A DNA stretch of 64,000 nt, taken from NCBI RefSeq assembly GCF_963675165.1, contig NC_087381.1, positions 7,038,419 through 7,102,418 on the forward strand. The letters are read 5' to 3'. This stretch comes from Halichondria panicea (lineage: Eukaryota > Porifera > Demospongiae > Suberitida > Halichondriidae). Positions 1 through 12,048 of the stretch are shown here, piece by piece. The position numbers and the translations under genes were made by a program. Positions within the stretch are counted from its first letter, which is position 1. The number at the start of each line of letters is the position of its first letter. The notes under the pieces are model-generated. The model made no database searches. It saw only the letters and a list, made by a program, of their open reading frames with translations, and was not told where the DNA came from.

Positions 1-1284
1 CCTAAAATCGAGGCAAGTAGACTCTATAAAGTTACCTCCAATTAGATGCGACCCTCTAAATATGGCTATACCTTGGTATAAAAAGTCACAATTCATGAAT
101 ATAATTAAGCCTCTATAATGACATCAATATTATGGTTACATTCCATTCCACATAATTAAGTGTAACATATAATTATGTCACTACTGTAACTAATGTAACA
201 TCAATCACCACTGTAACAACTGCAACAACTGTAACACCAGTCACCACTGTAAAGCTAGTCACAACTCACCACTGTAACAACTGTAACAACTGTAACGCTA
301 GTCACAGTCTACAGTGTCTTGTCTAGTCTTTGGTCTACAGTGGTGACTAGCGTTACAGTGGTGACATGTGTTGCATTGGTGACATGTGTTACAGTTGTTA
401 CAGTGGTGACAAGTGTTACAGTTGTTACAGTTGTGACTAGTGTTACAGTTGTTACAGTGGTGACTAGCGTTACAGTGGTGACATGTGTTACAGTGGTGAC
501 AAGTGTTACAGTTATTACAGTGGTGACTGGTGTTACAGTTGTTACAGTGGTGACTGGTGTTACAGTTGTTACAGTGGTGACATGTGTTGCATTGGTGACA
601 TGTGTTACAGTTGTTACAGTGTTGACAGATGTTACAGTTGTTACAGTGGTGACTAGCGTTACAGTGGTGACATGTGTTGCATTGGTGACATGTGTTACAG
701 TTGTTACAGTAGTGACAAGTGCTACAGTTGTTACAGTTGTGACTGGTGTTACAGTTGTTACAGTGGTGACTGGTGTTACAGTTGTTACAGTGGTGACATG
801 TGTTGCATTGGTGACAAGTGTTACAGTTGTTACAGTTGTGACAGATGTTACAGTTGTTACAGTGGTGACTAGCGTTACAGTGGTGACTAGCGTTACAGTG
901 GTGACAAGTGTTACAGTTGTTACAGTTGTTACAATCGTTACAGTTGTTACAATGTTGACAGATGTTACAGTTGTTACAGTGATGACATGTGTTACAGTTG
1001 TTACAGTGGTGACTGGTGTTACAGTTGTTACAGTAGTGACATAATTATTATGTTACACTCCATGCGTACGTACACTTATTGGAATGGAATGTAACCATAA
1101 TATTGATGCCTATACCCTCATTATAGAGGTTTAATTATATTCATGAATTGTGACTTTTTATACCAAGGTATAGCCCTAAATATGCGACACCTGGGCTTCA
1201 ATATAATTGTTCAACCTCCAAAATAAGCGACCTTTGGTTTTGAAATTATTAAAAAGTATCGCTTTAAATCGAGATCTTACGGTA
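1..1284. mobile_element. TACCGTAAG MITE, right part, interrupted by foldback copy 1
   Basis: This is the leftmost of about nine copies of a MITE present once per unit. Its right end (ATCTTACGGTA) is at 1274-1284. The foldback transposon sits inside it. Confidence 0.6.
64..1175. mobile_element. Foldback minisatellite transposon, copy 1
   Basis: The element starts GGCTATACCTTGGTATAAAA and ends with its reverse complement. It is flanked by the perfect 8-base duplication CTAAATAT at 56-63 and 1176-1183. The unoccupied target is visible elsewhere (for example near 17220). Inside the ends, about 110 bases of unique inverted sequence lead to a 27-base minisatellite built from 9-base subunits such as GTAACAACT. 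The left arm runs to about 305 and the right arm, in opposite orientation, from about 346. It carries no plausible transposase. Confidence 0.9.
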
Positions 1285-2683
1285 GCCCAGCTAGATGCGG
1301 CTATTATTCGAAACATAAGCCAATAATTGCTGTGATCCTAGTCCACAGTAGTGCACTAAAACCCTGTTCTCAAATGTTTCAGCATGCCTCCAGTCTGGTT
1401 TAGCTCCTGAGTTGCTGTGCTAGACAGTTAATTTAGTCATACATCACTACATGCACTGTATTATATCACTCTTCTGTAATCATGTCGTGTCATCAGCCGA
1501 GGGTTTGCACTTTAGTGCTCTAGTTATTTTTAGTGATGGCATTAATTTGTGTGAACATTCTTTAACTGTATTCCGTGGTAAAGTTGTAATCCATGTCACG
1601 AACATTAATTTGAGAATATTAGCCCATGCTGTAAATATTTTGATGTTTTGATTTAGTTTCCTTTCATCAGTTGCATGGTTGTTCACTTAAAATGTAAACC
1701 TTTGGGTAACTCCTTAACTATAATATTATGGTTTTACGGTCGGAGTAGCAATCCACACCACAGAGGCAAATTATTCCTGTCTTAGACTAGTTGACTAACC
1801 TCCGAATAAAGGACAGTTTGAGAGTTTTGTCCTCTGGTGGGAGGTTAATTCTTATCGAAGACTGTTTCAGCATGCATGTGTACAATTGACTCCTTCACAC
1901 TCATGCACACGAATTGCTTTGGAGAAGTGCTGCTGGAGCTCATGCCAACTCAACCTGCTTTCACCATCCACCACCAACCCATTATTATATCTTGTTTGCG
2001 TGTTTCTTCAATAGAATTGCATAGTACACCCACCCAGAATGATGAGTTTGAACAAGTAGCTAAAATAATGTTCGAAAGCAGTTTAGTGAGTAGCTAGTTA
2101 GACCAAATGTTAAACTCTACTCTTTGCTGGTACCAAGAGCAGAACTTGTCTTATATCTCCAAACAATATCAATTGCCTACAGGATACCTTGCCTTCATTG
2201 GTTTGCTGTTCTTTGTGTATAGAGAATGTACTTGATATAATACAGCTCTCTAGAAATGACCTACAATGTGTCCATCACATATGAGCAACGAATACTTCTC
2301 ACGTATTCAGCGAAACTAACTTTCCCTACCATGTTATTTGTGCCCTTGTAGTGTAGTGGCTTGAACGTGCTCTTGCCCTCCCCCGTACACAGACACCAAC
2401 TAATGATTGTATTTTGTGTCTGTGGTAACTGCTATCAGTGAAATACAACAATATTATACTATAATTATAGCCACCTCGATACGAAGCCGTGGTATATATT
2501 TGATGGACGTATATATATTCGAGTAAAATCTCACTGTTTGGGAAAATATGCTTAGTCCCTTCTAGTGCCTATAAAGTTCTTAGAAAATGGTGGACGTATT
2601 TTCACGAGGGTACGATACATGGACCAATGCATGCATGTGCTGTTAACGTTTTTCTAGTGTCCATAATTTATTTGTATTCACAG
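1176..2683. other. Intron upstream of cluster 1
   Basis: Right part of the interrupted TACCGTAAG MITE, then the standard unit spacer: CCGAGGGTTTGCACTTTAGT near 1496, GGCATTAATTTG near 1537, TTTGAGAGTTTTGTCCTCTG near 1817 and the pre-exon segment. This is the short form of the spacer without the 2.4-kb block. No gene is seen. Confidence 0.6.
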
Positions 2684-3110
2684 TGGCAGTGAATGAGGAT
2701 GGAGACACTCCTCTTTCCAGTGCGTGTTTCCGTGGTGACCTGGAGATGATCAAGGTTCTCATTAACAAGCATGTTGATCTAAGTAGTAAGTGTTTATCAG
2801 TGCTGTTACGTTGTTGATGGTGGTCTTCCACAGAGCCAGTCAACAAGGCTGGTGACACTCCAATCTCTCTGGCCTGTGCTAATGGCCACTTGGACACAGT
2901 CAAGTATCTTGTGAACCAGCATCATTGTGATCCTAAAAGTAAGCATTGGTACATAATTATGGTACATCAATTGCTGCATCACTCAGTACACTCGTACATG
3001 TACAGATACAGTCAACAAGGCTGGTGACACCCCATTCTCTTTGGCCTACAAAAGTGGACACTGGGAAGTGGTAAAGTATCTCGCCATCACTCATCACTGT
3101 GATACAAAAA
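2684..3110 (+). CDS. Ankyrin exon cluster 1 (3 exons)
   Basis: Exons are 2684-2785, 2834-2938 and 3006-3110, separated by introns of 48 and 67 bases with GT-AG ends (donors gtaagt, gtaagc, gtaaag; acceptors ttcacag, ttccacag, tgtacag). Each encodes one ankyrin repeat with the usual core: GDTPLSSACFRGDLEMI in the first, GDTPISLACANGHLDTV in the second, GDTPFSLAYKSGHWEVV in the third. The first exon differs from its counterparts in clusters 2-5 (DLS instead of DPN at the end, NEDGD instead of NKAGD) and resembles the first exons of clusters 6 and 7 (SSAC, RGDLEM). The phase-1 ends make all three exchangeable. The exon calls are firm; membership of gene A is inferred. Confidence 0.85.
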
Positions 3111-3690
3111 GTAAAGTTTGTTCATTGGTTGTCAATGAATGACCTGTTGGTTTTATCGCACTATTATTCTATAGAATTGCATATCATTATTGATACCGTA
3201 GCTGTAAGTTTGGCTCTATTGGCAGTTTTTAATGCTGCAGGCATAATTATTATAAGTGCAAATGATGTACTGGGACTGACTACCAAGCTAATTGCATGCC
3301 ATTGGTAATCTTTAATCCATGATTCGCCAATCGCAAGTTTACCCGCTATAAGTTATAGCCTATAGCATGATATATATACTATGGGACAGATTGAGGATTG
3401 AGGAAAAGTTCCCCTTTTCTGGATCTCAGTCAAGACACTAGATAAAGTTATTAACCCGAGGCGCGTAGGCGGCCTCAGTTACAGTATAGTCTGTCTGTGT
3501 GTCTGTGTGTCCATGTGTCTGTCGCTCAATTTGGCTTACCTGGTGATTAGGCATCACAATTTGTACGTAGCATTAAAACTAAGGCTTAAAATTTGGCAGA
3601 TTTTGCAAAGAAGTCTTTGTTTCGTAGAAAGGTGAGCTAAACCTAAGAAGCTTTTTGCGTACTACTAAACGCGGCTATTATTTGATTAAT

Positions 3691-3932
3691 TACCGTAAGA
3701 CTTCGATTTAAGGCGACCCTCCAAATATGCGACACCCAGGAGCTTCAGCAATTTTCTGACCTCTAAAAGTGAGCGACAGCTGCGTTGACAAAAAAAATTA
3801 ATGTCGCGTTCTAAATAGAGGTAAATAATAGTGACACCTGGGCTTCAATATAATTTTTCAACCTCCAAAAAGAAGCGACCTCTGGCTTCGTAATTATTAA
3901 AAAGTGTTACTTTAAACCGAGATCTTACGGTA
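3691..3932. mobile_element. TACCGTAAG MITE in cluster 1-2 intron
   Basis: TACCGTAAGACTTCGATTTA and its inverted partner (CGAGATCTTACGGTA) bound it. Arms read TATGCGACACC-like sequence in both orientations. This copy is about 100 bases shorter than most. Direct copies of GCGGCTATTATTnGA lie just outside each end. Other copies are at 9299-9645, 12028-13337 (interrupted), 16964-17311, 22395-22741, 25031-25439, 56456-56862 and 61636-61991. Confidence 0.65.
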
Positions 3933-4984
3933 GCCCAGCTAGATACGGCTATTATTCGAAACATAAACCAGTAATTACTGTTTGCTTTGTGTGTTTGTGG
4001 AAAAGGGTCGATACAATAGAAAGCTAGAATTGTGTCTGGTTTGTCTCCATTAGCTGACTCTGGAATCCTACTCCAGGAGCCATATTTCTCTGCATGAGAC
4101 TGCAGGCTTCTTTGCTGTGATCCTAGTCCACAGTGCATATATCTATCTATGTACCACTAAAACCCTGTTCTCAAATGTTTCAGCATGCCTCCAGTCTGGA
4201 TTAGCTCCTGAGTTGCTGTGCTAGACAGTTAATTCAGTCATACATAACTACATGCACTGTATTATATCACTCATGTCACTAGCCGAGGGTTTGCACTTTA
4301 GTGCTCTAGTTATGCCTCGAGGCGTAGCCGCACAAGGAATACGACTGTGTGTGTGTCTGTGTGTGTGTGTATTCCAGCTGTAACTGCTCAAACTACTCAA
4401 CGGTTGCAATGCGACGAAAACTAACAGCTTCTATAGGCTCTTAGCCACGTTCTCTTGGATTTTGATTCGTGGATTAGCAAACTAAAGCTTAAAACAGCTA
4501 GCTAGCATTAGTAGCCATTTGTGAAATTGATCTCTTAATACAGGAATATTCCAATGATGTAATTGCCTGCAAACCAGTCTCCATACTCACTCAGGTGGAA
4601 AATTAGGTGGGAACAGGAGTATGAATGTATTCATAATTATACACTCCTGGTGGGAATTAGCTGCGAACAAGGTAGTATTGTAATATAATGTGTGTGTTGT
4701 ACTGTGTTCTCACTGAAGCTTTATAGTACTGGTGCAGTACGTTCTGTGTTGTACCAAGGGCGTATTTAAAGTAGTCTATGTAGTATAGTACATGTATAGA
4801 TTGTCTACAATTGCAAGGAATAACTTCGTCATCGGTATTGCCTACATTGAGCGATACAGATCTAGTGTATGTTATCAGCAGCATTTATCACTTGGGTTCG
4901 TTCATGCACATGACCTTCACGTATCATAATTAACAGTTACATTAACTGTGCTATGAAAACAATACACTCACGAGGACAATGACA

Positions 4985-5348
4985 CAGTGGCGGATCTAGG
5001 ATTCTTGAAAGGGGGGTTCCAGGGTTCTGAGCGGATCAAGGACCTAAAAAAAGGTCATACTTTTTCGAAACAGAGCATGCGCATTAACAGACTGAATTTT
5101 TCCTAAAAAAAAGGGTCATCACTTTTTATAAGCAGCCTGCATGCACTACACACTGGAGAATTTTAGCCTTCATAGTCACTGAAACTGCACAGACAAAGCT
5201 TCGCAGGACTAAAAAGGACTAAAGGTAAGTGAGAAGTGCATGTGAAAGCTAGTAAGAAAAGAACAACTTGCTAATGAGCCTCCCACTCACTTCTTTCTCA
5301 AAGGGGGGCTCAATTGAACCCAAAGAACCCCCTCTGGATCCGCCACTG
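4985..5348. mobile_element. hAT-like MITE, CAGTGGCGGATC ends
   Basis: Perfect inverted ends CAGTGGCGGATC / GATCCGCCACTG, flanked by ATGACA on both sides. The interior is non-coding. Later copies at 18242, 26521 and 57796 share the same flanks, so they moved with the 2.4-kb block rather than by transposition. The end sequence is typical of hAT-type elements, which normally make 8-base duplications. Confidence 0.75.
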
Positions 5349-5495
5349 ATGACATGATATCAACAGATAAATATAATCATTATCTATCTACATATTCACC
5401 TACAACGTAAATACATGCAAGAGACTGAGTCGAGTCGCAGCCAGTAGGCTACTGGCTGCGAGTGTAGCTAGCTAGCGAATTTAAGAGTATGTATG

Positions 5496-5896
5496 CAGTG
5501 GCGTAGCCAGAGGGGTGCAGAGGGTGCTCCAGCACCCCCTCTGGCCTCAGACTCTGCTCCACAAGTTCCTTTTACTAACTAGCTAAGCTAGCTAGCTAGC
5601 TGATATGAGATCGAGAGTACTAGTACTAGAGCTCTATTGTCACAACTCAAAACAATGCATTTTATAGGACATCTTCAAATGAAGATGTGGCTTAACCACC
5701 AGTACCTCAAAGCAGCAGTATACCCTAATTTCTTTAGCCAGATTGTTAGAATCAATCTCAGAGCATGTAACAACAAAAATTTTCTGGGGGAGTGCCCCCA
5801 GACCCCCCTGTTGGGGCGAATGCGCAAAGCGCACTGGTAATTTGGACAATCCATTCATCCAGCACCCCCCCTCTCAAATCCTGACTACACCCCTTG
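5496..5896. mobile_element. hAT-like MITE, CAGTGGCGTAGCC ends
   Basis: The left end CAGTGGCGTAGCCAGAG pairs imperfectly with the right end (reverse complement CAAGGGGTGTAGTCAGG). A strong internal hairpin (GAGGGTGCTCCAGCACCCCC) lies near the left end. It is non-coding, although open frames cross it. Confidence 0.6.
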
Positions 5897-7761
5897 TATG
5901 GTAAAGTCAAAACTAATAATTATTATAACATTTAGTAAGAAGTATTAAGCTTATAGATCTACATACACAGTATACAGTGTGAAGGCATGATCTCAGTCAT
6001 GGAATAATAATATCACTATTATCAGTACAGTTTGATCCCTAAAAACTCCATTCCATTCAATACCAGATGTTATCCACCGCCAGAAACTTGTCAGAGACTG
6101 AGTGGCTATATAGATAACCATGGAATGACTGGACAAGAGCCAGGAGAAACAGAGCTTTCATGAGCTTCATGAGCTTGATAATCATGCACGGGAAGCGAAG
6201 CCATCATTGAGTAATAAAATTGAAAGGTCAAAGTTTGGAATATTCCTGTATTTACGATCTCTTTGGACACACCCTTTAATTATTCCTGTGGATGTAATGC
6301 GCATTCGCGCTCATTCCCCACATGTGAGAAATAATATCCAAGATCCAGATCCAGATCCTCCTGGCAGAATCATCTTTTTCTTGATGGCCTGGTAAGCCAC
6401 AAAACACTACCATAATTACAACAACAATATGCATGTACACAAGTCTTTTCTTCTCAATAGATATCATATATACACTGAACTCCAGATCCTGGAAGAATCA
6501 ATTTTCTTCTTTCTTGAGGCCCTGGTAAGCCACATATAAGTAACAACAATAGATGCATGTAAATAAGTATTTTCTTCTCAGTGAGTTTATATGGATAAGC
6601 TAACTTTAATGTAAAATTCATTATAAACACTTGAGCGAAAGCATAACATGGCGAGAGGCATTAGCAAGCGCACATTTGCAACACTCGTTATTTTTAGTGA
6701 TGGCATTAATTTGAGAATAGTAGCCCATGCTGTATGTTTTGATTTAGTTTCCTTTCATCAGTTGGTTGTTCACTTAAAATGTAAACCTTTGGGTAACTCC
6801 ATAACTATATGGTTTCACGGTCGGAGCAGCAATCCACGCCACAGAGGCAAATTATTCCTGTCTTAGACTAGTTGACTAACCTCCGAATAAAGGACAGTTT
6901 GAGAGTTTTGTCCTCTGGTGGGAGGTTAATTCATATCGAAGACTGTTCCAGCGTGCATGTGTACAATTGATCCTTCACACTCACAAGAATTGCTTTCAAA
7001 TTGGAGAAGTGCTGCTGGAGCTCATGCCAACTCAACTTGCTTTCACCATCCACCACCAACCCATTATTATATCTTGTTTGCGTGTTTCTTCCATATTATA
7101 CTCTCACAATTTCAAGTAGAATTGCATAAGACACCCACCCAGAATGATGAGTTTGAGCAAGTAGCTAAATGTTCAAAGCAGTTTATAGTGAGTAGCTAGT
7201 TAGACCAAAGGTTAGACTTTATATACTCTTTGCTGGTACCAAGAGCAGAACTTGTCTTATAATTATCTCCAAACAATATCAATGCCTACATGATACCTTG
7301 CCTTCATACCTTGCCTTCATTGGTTTGCTGTTCGGTCCTTGTGTATAGAGAATGTACTTGATATAGTACAACTATCTAGAAATAATTTGTATGACCTACA
7401 ATATGTTCATCACATCATTCGCAACAAATACTTCTCACGTATTCAGTGAAACTACCATGTTATTAATTTTCTAATGATTGTATTTTGTGTCACTCACTGC
7501 CTGTGGTAACTGCTATCAGTGAAATAGAACAATACTACAATTATAGCCACCTCGATATATGAGGCTGTGGTATATATTTGATGGACGCATATAATTATAT
7601 TCGAGTAAAATCTCACTGTTTGGGAAAATATGCTTAGTCCCTTCTTGTGCCTATAAAGTTCTTAGAAAATGGTGAGTATATTTTCACGAGGGTACGATAC
7701 ATGGACCAATGCATGTGCTGTTAACTTTTTTCTAGTGTCCACAATTTACTTGTATTCACAG

Positions 7762-8716
7762 TTGCAGTAACTAAGGCTGGAGACACTCCTCTCTCCCTTG
7801 AGTGTTCCCGTGGTCACCTGGAGATGGTCAAGGCTCTCATCAACAAGCATGTTGATCCAAATAGTAAGTGTTTATCGGTGCTGTTACATTGTTGATGGTG
7901 GTCTTCCACAGAGCCAGTCAACAATGCTGGTGACACCCCACTCTCTCTGGCCTGTGCTAATGGCCACTTGGACACAGTCGAGTATCTTGTGAACCAGCAT
8001 CATTGTGATCCTAAATGTAAGCATTGGTATATAATTATGGTACATCAATTGCTGCATCACTCAGTACACTCGTATACATGTACAGGTACAGTCAACAATG
8101 CTGGTGACACCCCACTCTCTCTGGCCTGTGCTAATGGCCACTTGGACACAGTCAAGTATCTTGTGAACCAGCATCATTGTGATCCTAAAAGTAAGCATTG
8201 GTACATAATTATGATACATCAATTGCTGCATCACTCAGTACACTCGTATACATGTACAGGTACAGTCAACAATGCTGGTGACACCCCACTCTCTCTAGCC
8301 TGTGCTAATGGCCACTTGGACACAGTCAAGTATCTTGTGAACCAGCATCATTGTGATCCTAAATGTAAGCATTGGTATATAATTATGGTACATCAATTGC
8401 TGCATCACTCAGTACATTCGTATACATGTACAGGTACAGTCAACAATGCTGGTGACACCCCACTCTCTCTGGCCTGTGCTAATGGCCACTTGGACACAGT
8501 CAAGTATCTTGTGAACCAGCATCATTGTGATCCTAAAAGTAAGCATTGGTATATACATAATTATCGTACATTAATTGCTGCATCACTCAGTACACTCGTA
8601 TACATGTACAGGTACAGTCAACAAGGCAGGTGACACCCCACTCTCTCTGGCCTACAAAAGTGGACACTGGGAAGTGGTCAAGTGTCTCGCCATCACTCAT
8701 CACTGTGATACAAAAA
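7762..8716 (+). CDS. Ankyrin exon cluster 2 (6 exons)
   Basis: Exons are 7762-7863, 7912-8016, 8086-8190, 8260-8364, 8434-8538 and 8612-8716. The first is type A (NKAGD-like start, SLECSRGHLEMVKAL). The next four are nearly identical type B exons (GDTPLSLACANGHLDTVKYL, ending HHCDPK). The last is type C (SLAYKSGHWEVVK, ending HHCDTK). The B exons form a perfect-length tandem array with a 174-base period, made of a 105-base exon plus a 69-base intron. Because 69 is divisible by three and the intron has no in-frame stop, an open frame runs from 7968 to 8633 straight through exons and introns. This is the largest cluster in the window; cluster 5 is its duplicate with one B exon fewer. Confidence 0.85.
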
Positions 8717-11197
8717 GTAAAGTTTGTTCATGGTTGTCAATGAATGACCTGTTGGTTTTATCGCACTATTAAATTACATTTTATTATTGATACCGTAGCT
8801 GTAAGTTTGGCTCTATTATTGGCAGTTTTTAATGCTGCAGGCATAATTATTATAAGTGCAAATGATGTACTGGGACTGACTATCAAGCTAATTGCATGCT
8901 ATTGGTAAACTTTAATCCATGATTCGTCAATCGCCAAGTTTACCCGCTATAAGTTATAGCCTATAGTATACTATGGGATAGAGATTGCCCTTTTCTGGAT
9001 CTCAGTCAAGACACTAGATAAACTTATTAATCCGAGGCACGTAGGCGGCCTCGGTTACAGTAGTCTGTCTGTGTGTCTGTGTGTCTGTGTGTCTGTGTGT
9101 CTGTGTGTCCGTGTGTATGTCTGTCGCTCAGTTTGGCTTACCTGGTGATTTAGGCATCACAATTTCTACGTAGGGAAACTTGTAGTAAGGCTTAAAATTT
9201 GGCAGATTTTGCAAAGAAGTCTTTGTTTCGCAGAAAAGACGAGCTAAACCTAAGAAGCTTATATACTACTAAACGCGGCTATTATTTGAAACATTAATTA
9301 CCGTAAGACCTCGATTTAAGGCGACCCTCCAAATATGCTACACCCATGAGCTTCAACAATTTTTTGACCTCTAAAAGTGAACGACAGCTGCGTTGACAAT
9401 TATTTTTTTATGTCGCGTTTTAAATAGAGGTAAATATAGCCACTCCCTAGCCTCAATTGTAGTCCACTGGAAAATCAGTGTTTTTAAGCGGCCTAAAATC
9501 GAGGTAAGTAGACTCTATAAAGTTACTTCTAATTAGATGCGACCCTCTAAATATGCGACATCAGGGCCTCAATATAATTGTTCAACCTCCAAAAGAAGCG
9601 ACCTCTGGCTTAAAAAGTGTCGCTTTAAATCAAGACCTTACGGTAGCCCAGCTAGATGAGGCTATTATTGGAAACATAAGCCAATAATTACTGTTGGCTT
9701 TGTGTGTTTGTGGAAAAGGGTCGATACAATAGAAAGCTAGAATTGTGTCTGGTTTGTCTCTGTTAGCTGACTCTGGGATCCTACTCAAGGAGCCATACTT
9801 CTCTGCATGAGACTCTAGGCTTCTTTGCTGTGATCCTAGTCCACAGTGCATATATCTATCTATGAACCACTAAAACCCTGTTCTCAAATATTTCAGCATG
9901 CCTCCTAATCTGGTTTAGCTCCTGAGTTGCTGTGCTAGACAGTTAAGTCATACATGATATTCATCACTACATGCACTGTATTATATCACTGTTCTGGTAT
10001 TTTTATAATCATGTCACCAGCCGAGGGTTTGCACTTTAGTGCTCTAGTTATTTTTTTAGTGATTTGTGTGAACATTCTTACTGTATTCCGTGGTAAAGTT
10101 GTAATCCATGTCACGAACATTATTTTGAGTATAGTAGCCCATGCTGTAAATATTTTAATGTTTTGATTTAGTTTCCTTTCATCAGTTAGTTGTTCACTTA
10201 AAATGTAAACCTTTGGGTAACTCCATAACTATATGGTTTCACGGTCGGAGCAGCAATCCACGCCACAGAGGCAAATTATTCCTGTCTTAGACTAGTTGAC
10301 TAACCTCCGAATAAAGGACAGTTTGAGAGTTTGGTCCTCTGGTGGGAGGTTAATTCATATCAAAGACTGTTCCAGCGTACATGTGTACAATTGACTCCTT
10401 CACACTCACAAGAATTGCTTTGGAGAAGTGCTGCTGGAGCTCATGCCAACTCAACCTGCTTTCACCATCCACCACCAACCCATTATTATATCTTGTTTGC
10501 GTGTTTCTTCCATATTATACTCTCACAATTTCAAGTAGAATTGCATAAGACACCCACCCAGAATGATGAGTTTGAGCAAGTAGCTAAATGTTCAAAGCAG
10601 TTTATAGTGAGTAGCTAGTTAGACCAAAGGTTAAACTTTATATACTCTTTGCTGGTACCAAGAGCAGAACTTGTCTTATAAATATCTCCAAACAATATCA
10701 ATGCCTACATGATACCTTGCCTTCATACCTTGCCTTCATTGGTTTGCTGTTCCTTGTGTATAGAGAATGTACTTGATATAGTACAACTATCTAGAAATAA
10801 TTTGTATGACCTACAATATGTTCATCACATCATTCGCAACGAATACTTCTCACGTATTCAGCGAAACTAATTTTACCTACCATGTTATTAATTTTGTTAA
10901 ACTAATGATTGTATTTTGTGTCACTTACTGCATGTCTGTGGTAACTGCTATCAGTGAAATAGAACAATACTACAATTATAGCCACCTCGATATGAGGCCG
11001 TGGTATATATTTGATGGACGCATATTATAATTATATTCGAGTAAAATCTCACTGTTTGGGAAAATATGCTTAGTCCCTTCTTGTGCCTATAAAGTTCTTA
11101 GAAAATGGTGGGTGTATTTTCACGAGGGTACGATACATGGACCAATGCATGTGCTGTTAACTTTTTTCTAGTGTCCACAATTTACTTGTATTCACAG
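8717..11197. other. Intron between clusters 2 and 3
   Basis: GTGTGTCTGT-rich patch near 9065, TACCGTAAG MITE at 9299-9645, and the short-form spacer. No gene is seen. The left two-thirds match 21821-23500. Confidence 0.6.
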
Positions 11198-11452
11198 TTG
11201 CAGTGAATAAGGCTGGAGACACTCCTCTCTCCCTTGAGTGTTCCCGTGGTCACTTGGAGATGGTCAAGGCTCTCATCAACAAGCATGTTGATCCAAATAG
11301 TAAGTGTTTATCGGTGCTGTTACATTGTTGATGGTGGCCTTCCACAGAGCCAGTCAACAAGGCTGGTCACACCCCACTCTCTCTGGCCTACAAAAGTGGA
11401 CACTGGGAAGTGGTCAAGTATCTCGCCATCGTTCATCATTGTGATACAAAAA
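11198..11452 (+). CDS. Ankyrin exon cluster 3 (2 exons)
   Basis: Exons are 11198-11299 (type A, SLECSRGHLEMVKAL) and 11348-11452. The second is a hybrid: it begins like a type B exon (acceptor ttccacag, KPVNKAG) and ends like a type C exon (SLAYKSGHWEVVKYLAI, HHCDTK), as expected if unequal crossing-over between B and C removed the exons between them. Its ankyrin core reads AGHTPLS where all neighbours have AGDTPLS, a D-to-H change in the conserved beta-turn motif. Intron length is 48 bases. Phase 1 is kept at both ends. Confidence 0.83.
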
Positions 11453-12048
11453 GTAAAGTTTGTTCATGGTTGTCAATGAATGACCTGTTGGTTTTATCGC
11501 ACTATGAATTGCATATTATTTTGATACCGTAGCTGTAAGTTTGGCTCTATTATTGGCAGTTTTTAATGCTGCAGGCATAATTATTATAAGTGCAAATGAT
11601 GTACTGGGACTGACTATCAAGCTAATTGCATGCCATTTGTAATCCTTAATCCATGATTCGCCAATCGCCAAGTTTACCCGCTATAAGTTATAGCCTATAG
11701 CATGATATATATACTATGGGACAGATTGAGGATTGAGGAAAGTTCCCCTTTTCTGGATCTCAGTCAAGACACTAGATAAAGTTATTAACCCGAGGCATGT
11801 AGGCGGCCTCAGTTACAGTAGTCTGTCTGTGTGTCTGTCGCTCAATTTGGCTTACCTGGTGATTTAGGCATAACAATTTGTACGTAGGGAAACTTTAGCA
11901 TTAAAACTAAGGCTTAATATTTGGCAGTACAGTATTGCAAAGAAGTCTTTGTTTCGCAGAAAAGGCGAGCTAAACCTAAGAAGCTTATTGCGTACTACTA
12001 AACGCGGCTATTATTTGAAACATTAATTACCGTAAGACCTCGATTTAA

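Larger units (their letters stand above)
4314..6691 (+). repeat. 2.4-kb block, copy 1
   Basis: It starts GCCTCGAGGCGTAGCCGCAC right after CTAGTTAT and ends at ACTCGTTAT, where the short-form units simply read CTAGTTATTTTTAGTGATGG. GTTAT is therefore repeated at both edges. It carries MITEs at 4985 and 5496. It may be a composite transposon or an ancestral segment lost from other units. Confidence 0.7.
3111..7761. other. Repeat-filled intron between clusters 1 and 2
   Basis: It holds a GTGTGTCTGT-rich patch near 3488, the TACCGTAAG MITE (3691-3932), the 2.4-kb block (4314-6691) with two hAT-like MITEs, and the standard spacer. Open frames here recur in every unit with frame-breaking indels, so I do not regard them as genes. 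Confidence 0.6.
4200..10450 (+). repeat. Segmental duplication, left copy
   Basis: It matches about 17450-23530 in order and orientation. Anchors are block start 4314/17562, MITEs 4985/18242 and 5496/18761, exon A 7762/21050 and MITE 9299/22395. The offset is about 13.25-13.29 kb before the exon array and 13.10 kb after it. It contains the 2.4-kb block, cluster 2 and most of the following intron. The edges are approximate. Confidence 0.85.

Noticed and set aside
319-1044. 241-codon valine/threonine open frame
   Set aside because: It lies within foldback copy 1 and has the same minisatellite composition.
5640-5858. Recurrent open frames of 60-90 codons in each 2.4-kb block
   Set aside because: They overlap hAT-like MITEs, and their frames are broken differently in each copy.
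6957-7199. Recurrent LHKTPTQNDEFEQVAK frame before each cluster as an extra exon
   Set aside because: A 4-base insertion in the units at 15328 and 62728 and other indels shift the frame, which is not expected of a coding exon.
7968-8633. 221-codon ankyrin open frame as a stand-alone intronless gene
   Set aside because: It crosses conserved GT-AG introns between identical exons. It is better explained as exons plus in-frame introns.
7912-8716. CRISPR-like regular spacing (174-base period)
   Set aside because: Units are exon plus intron with protein-coding constraint, the spacers are near-identical rather than unique, and the DNA is eukaryotic.
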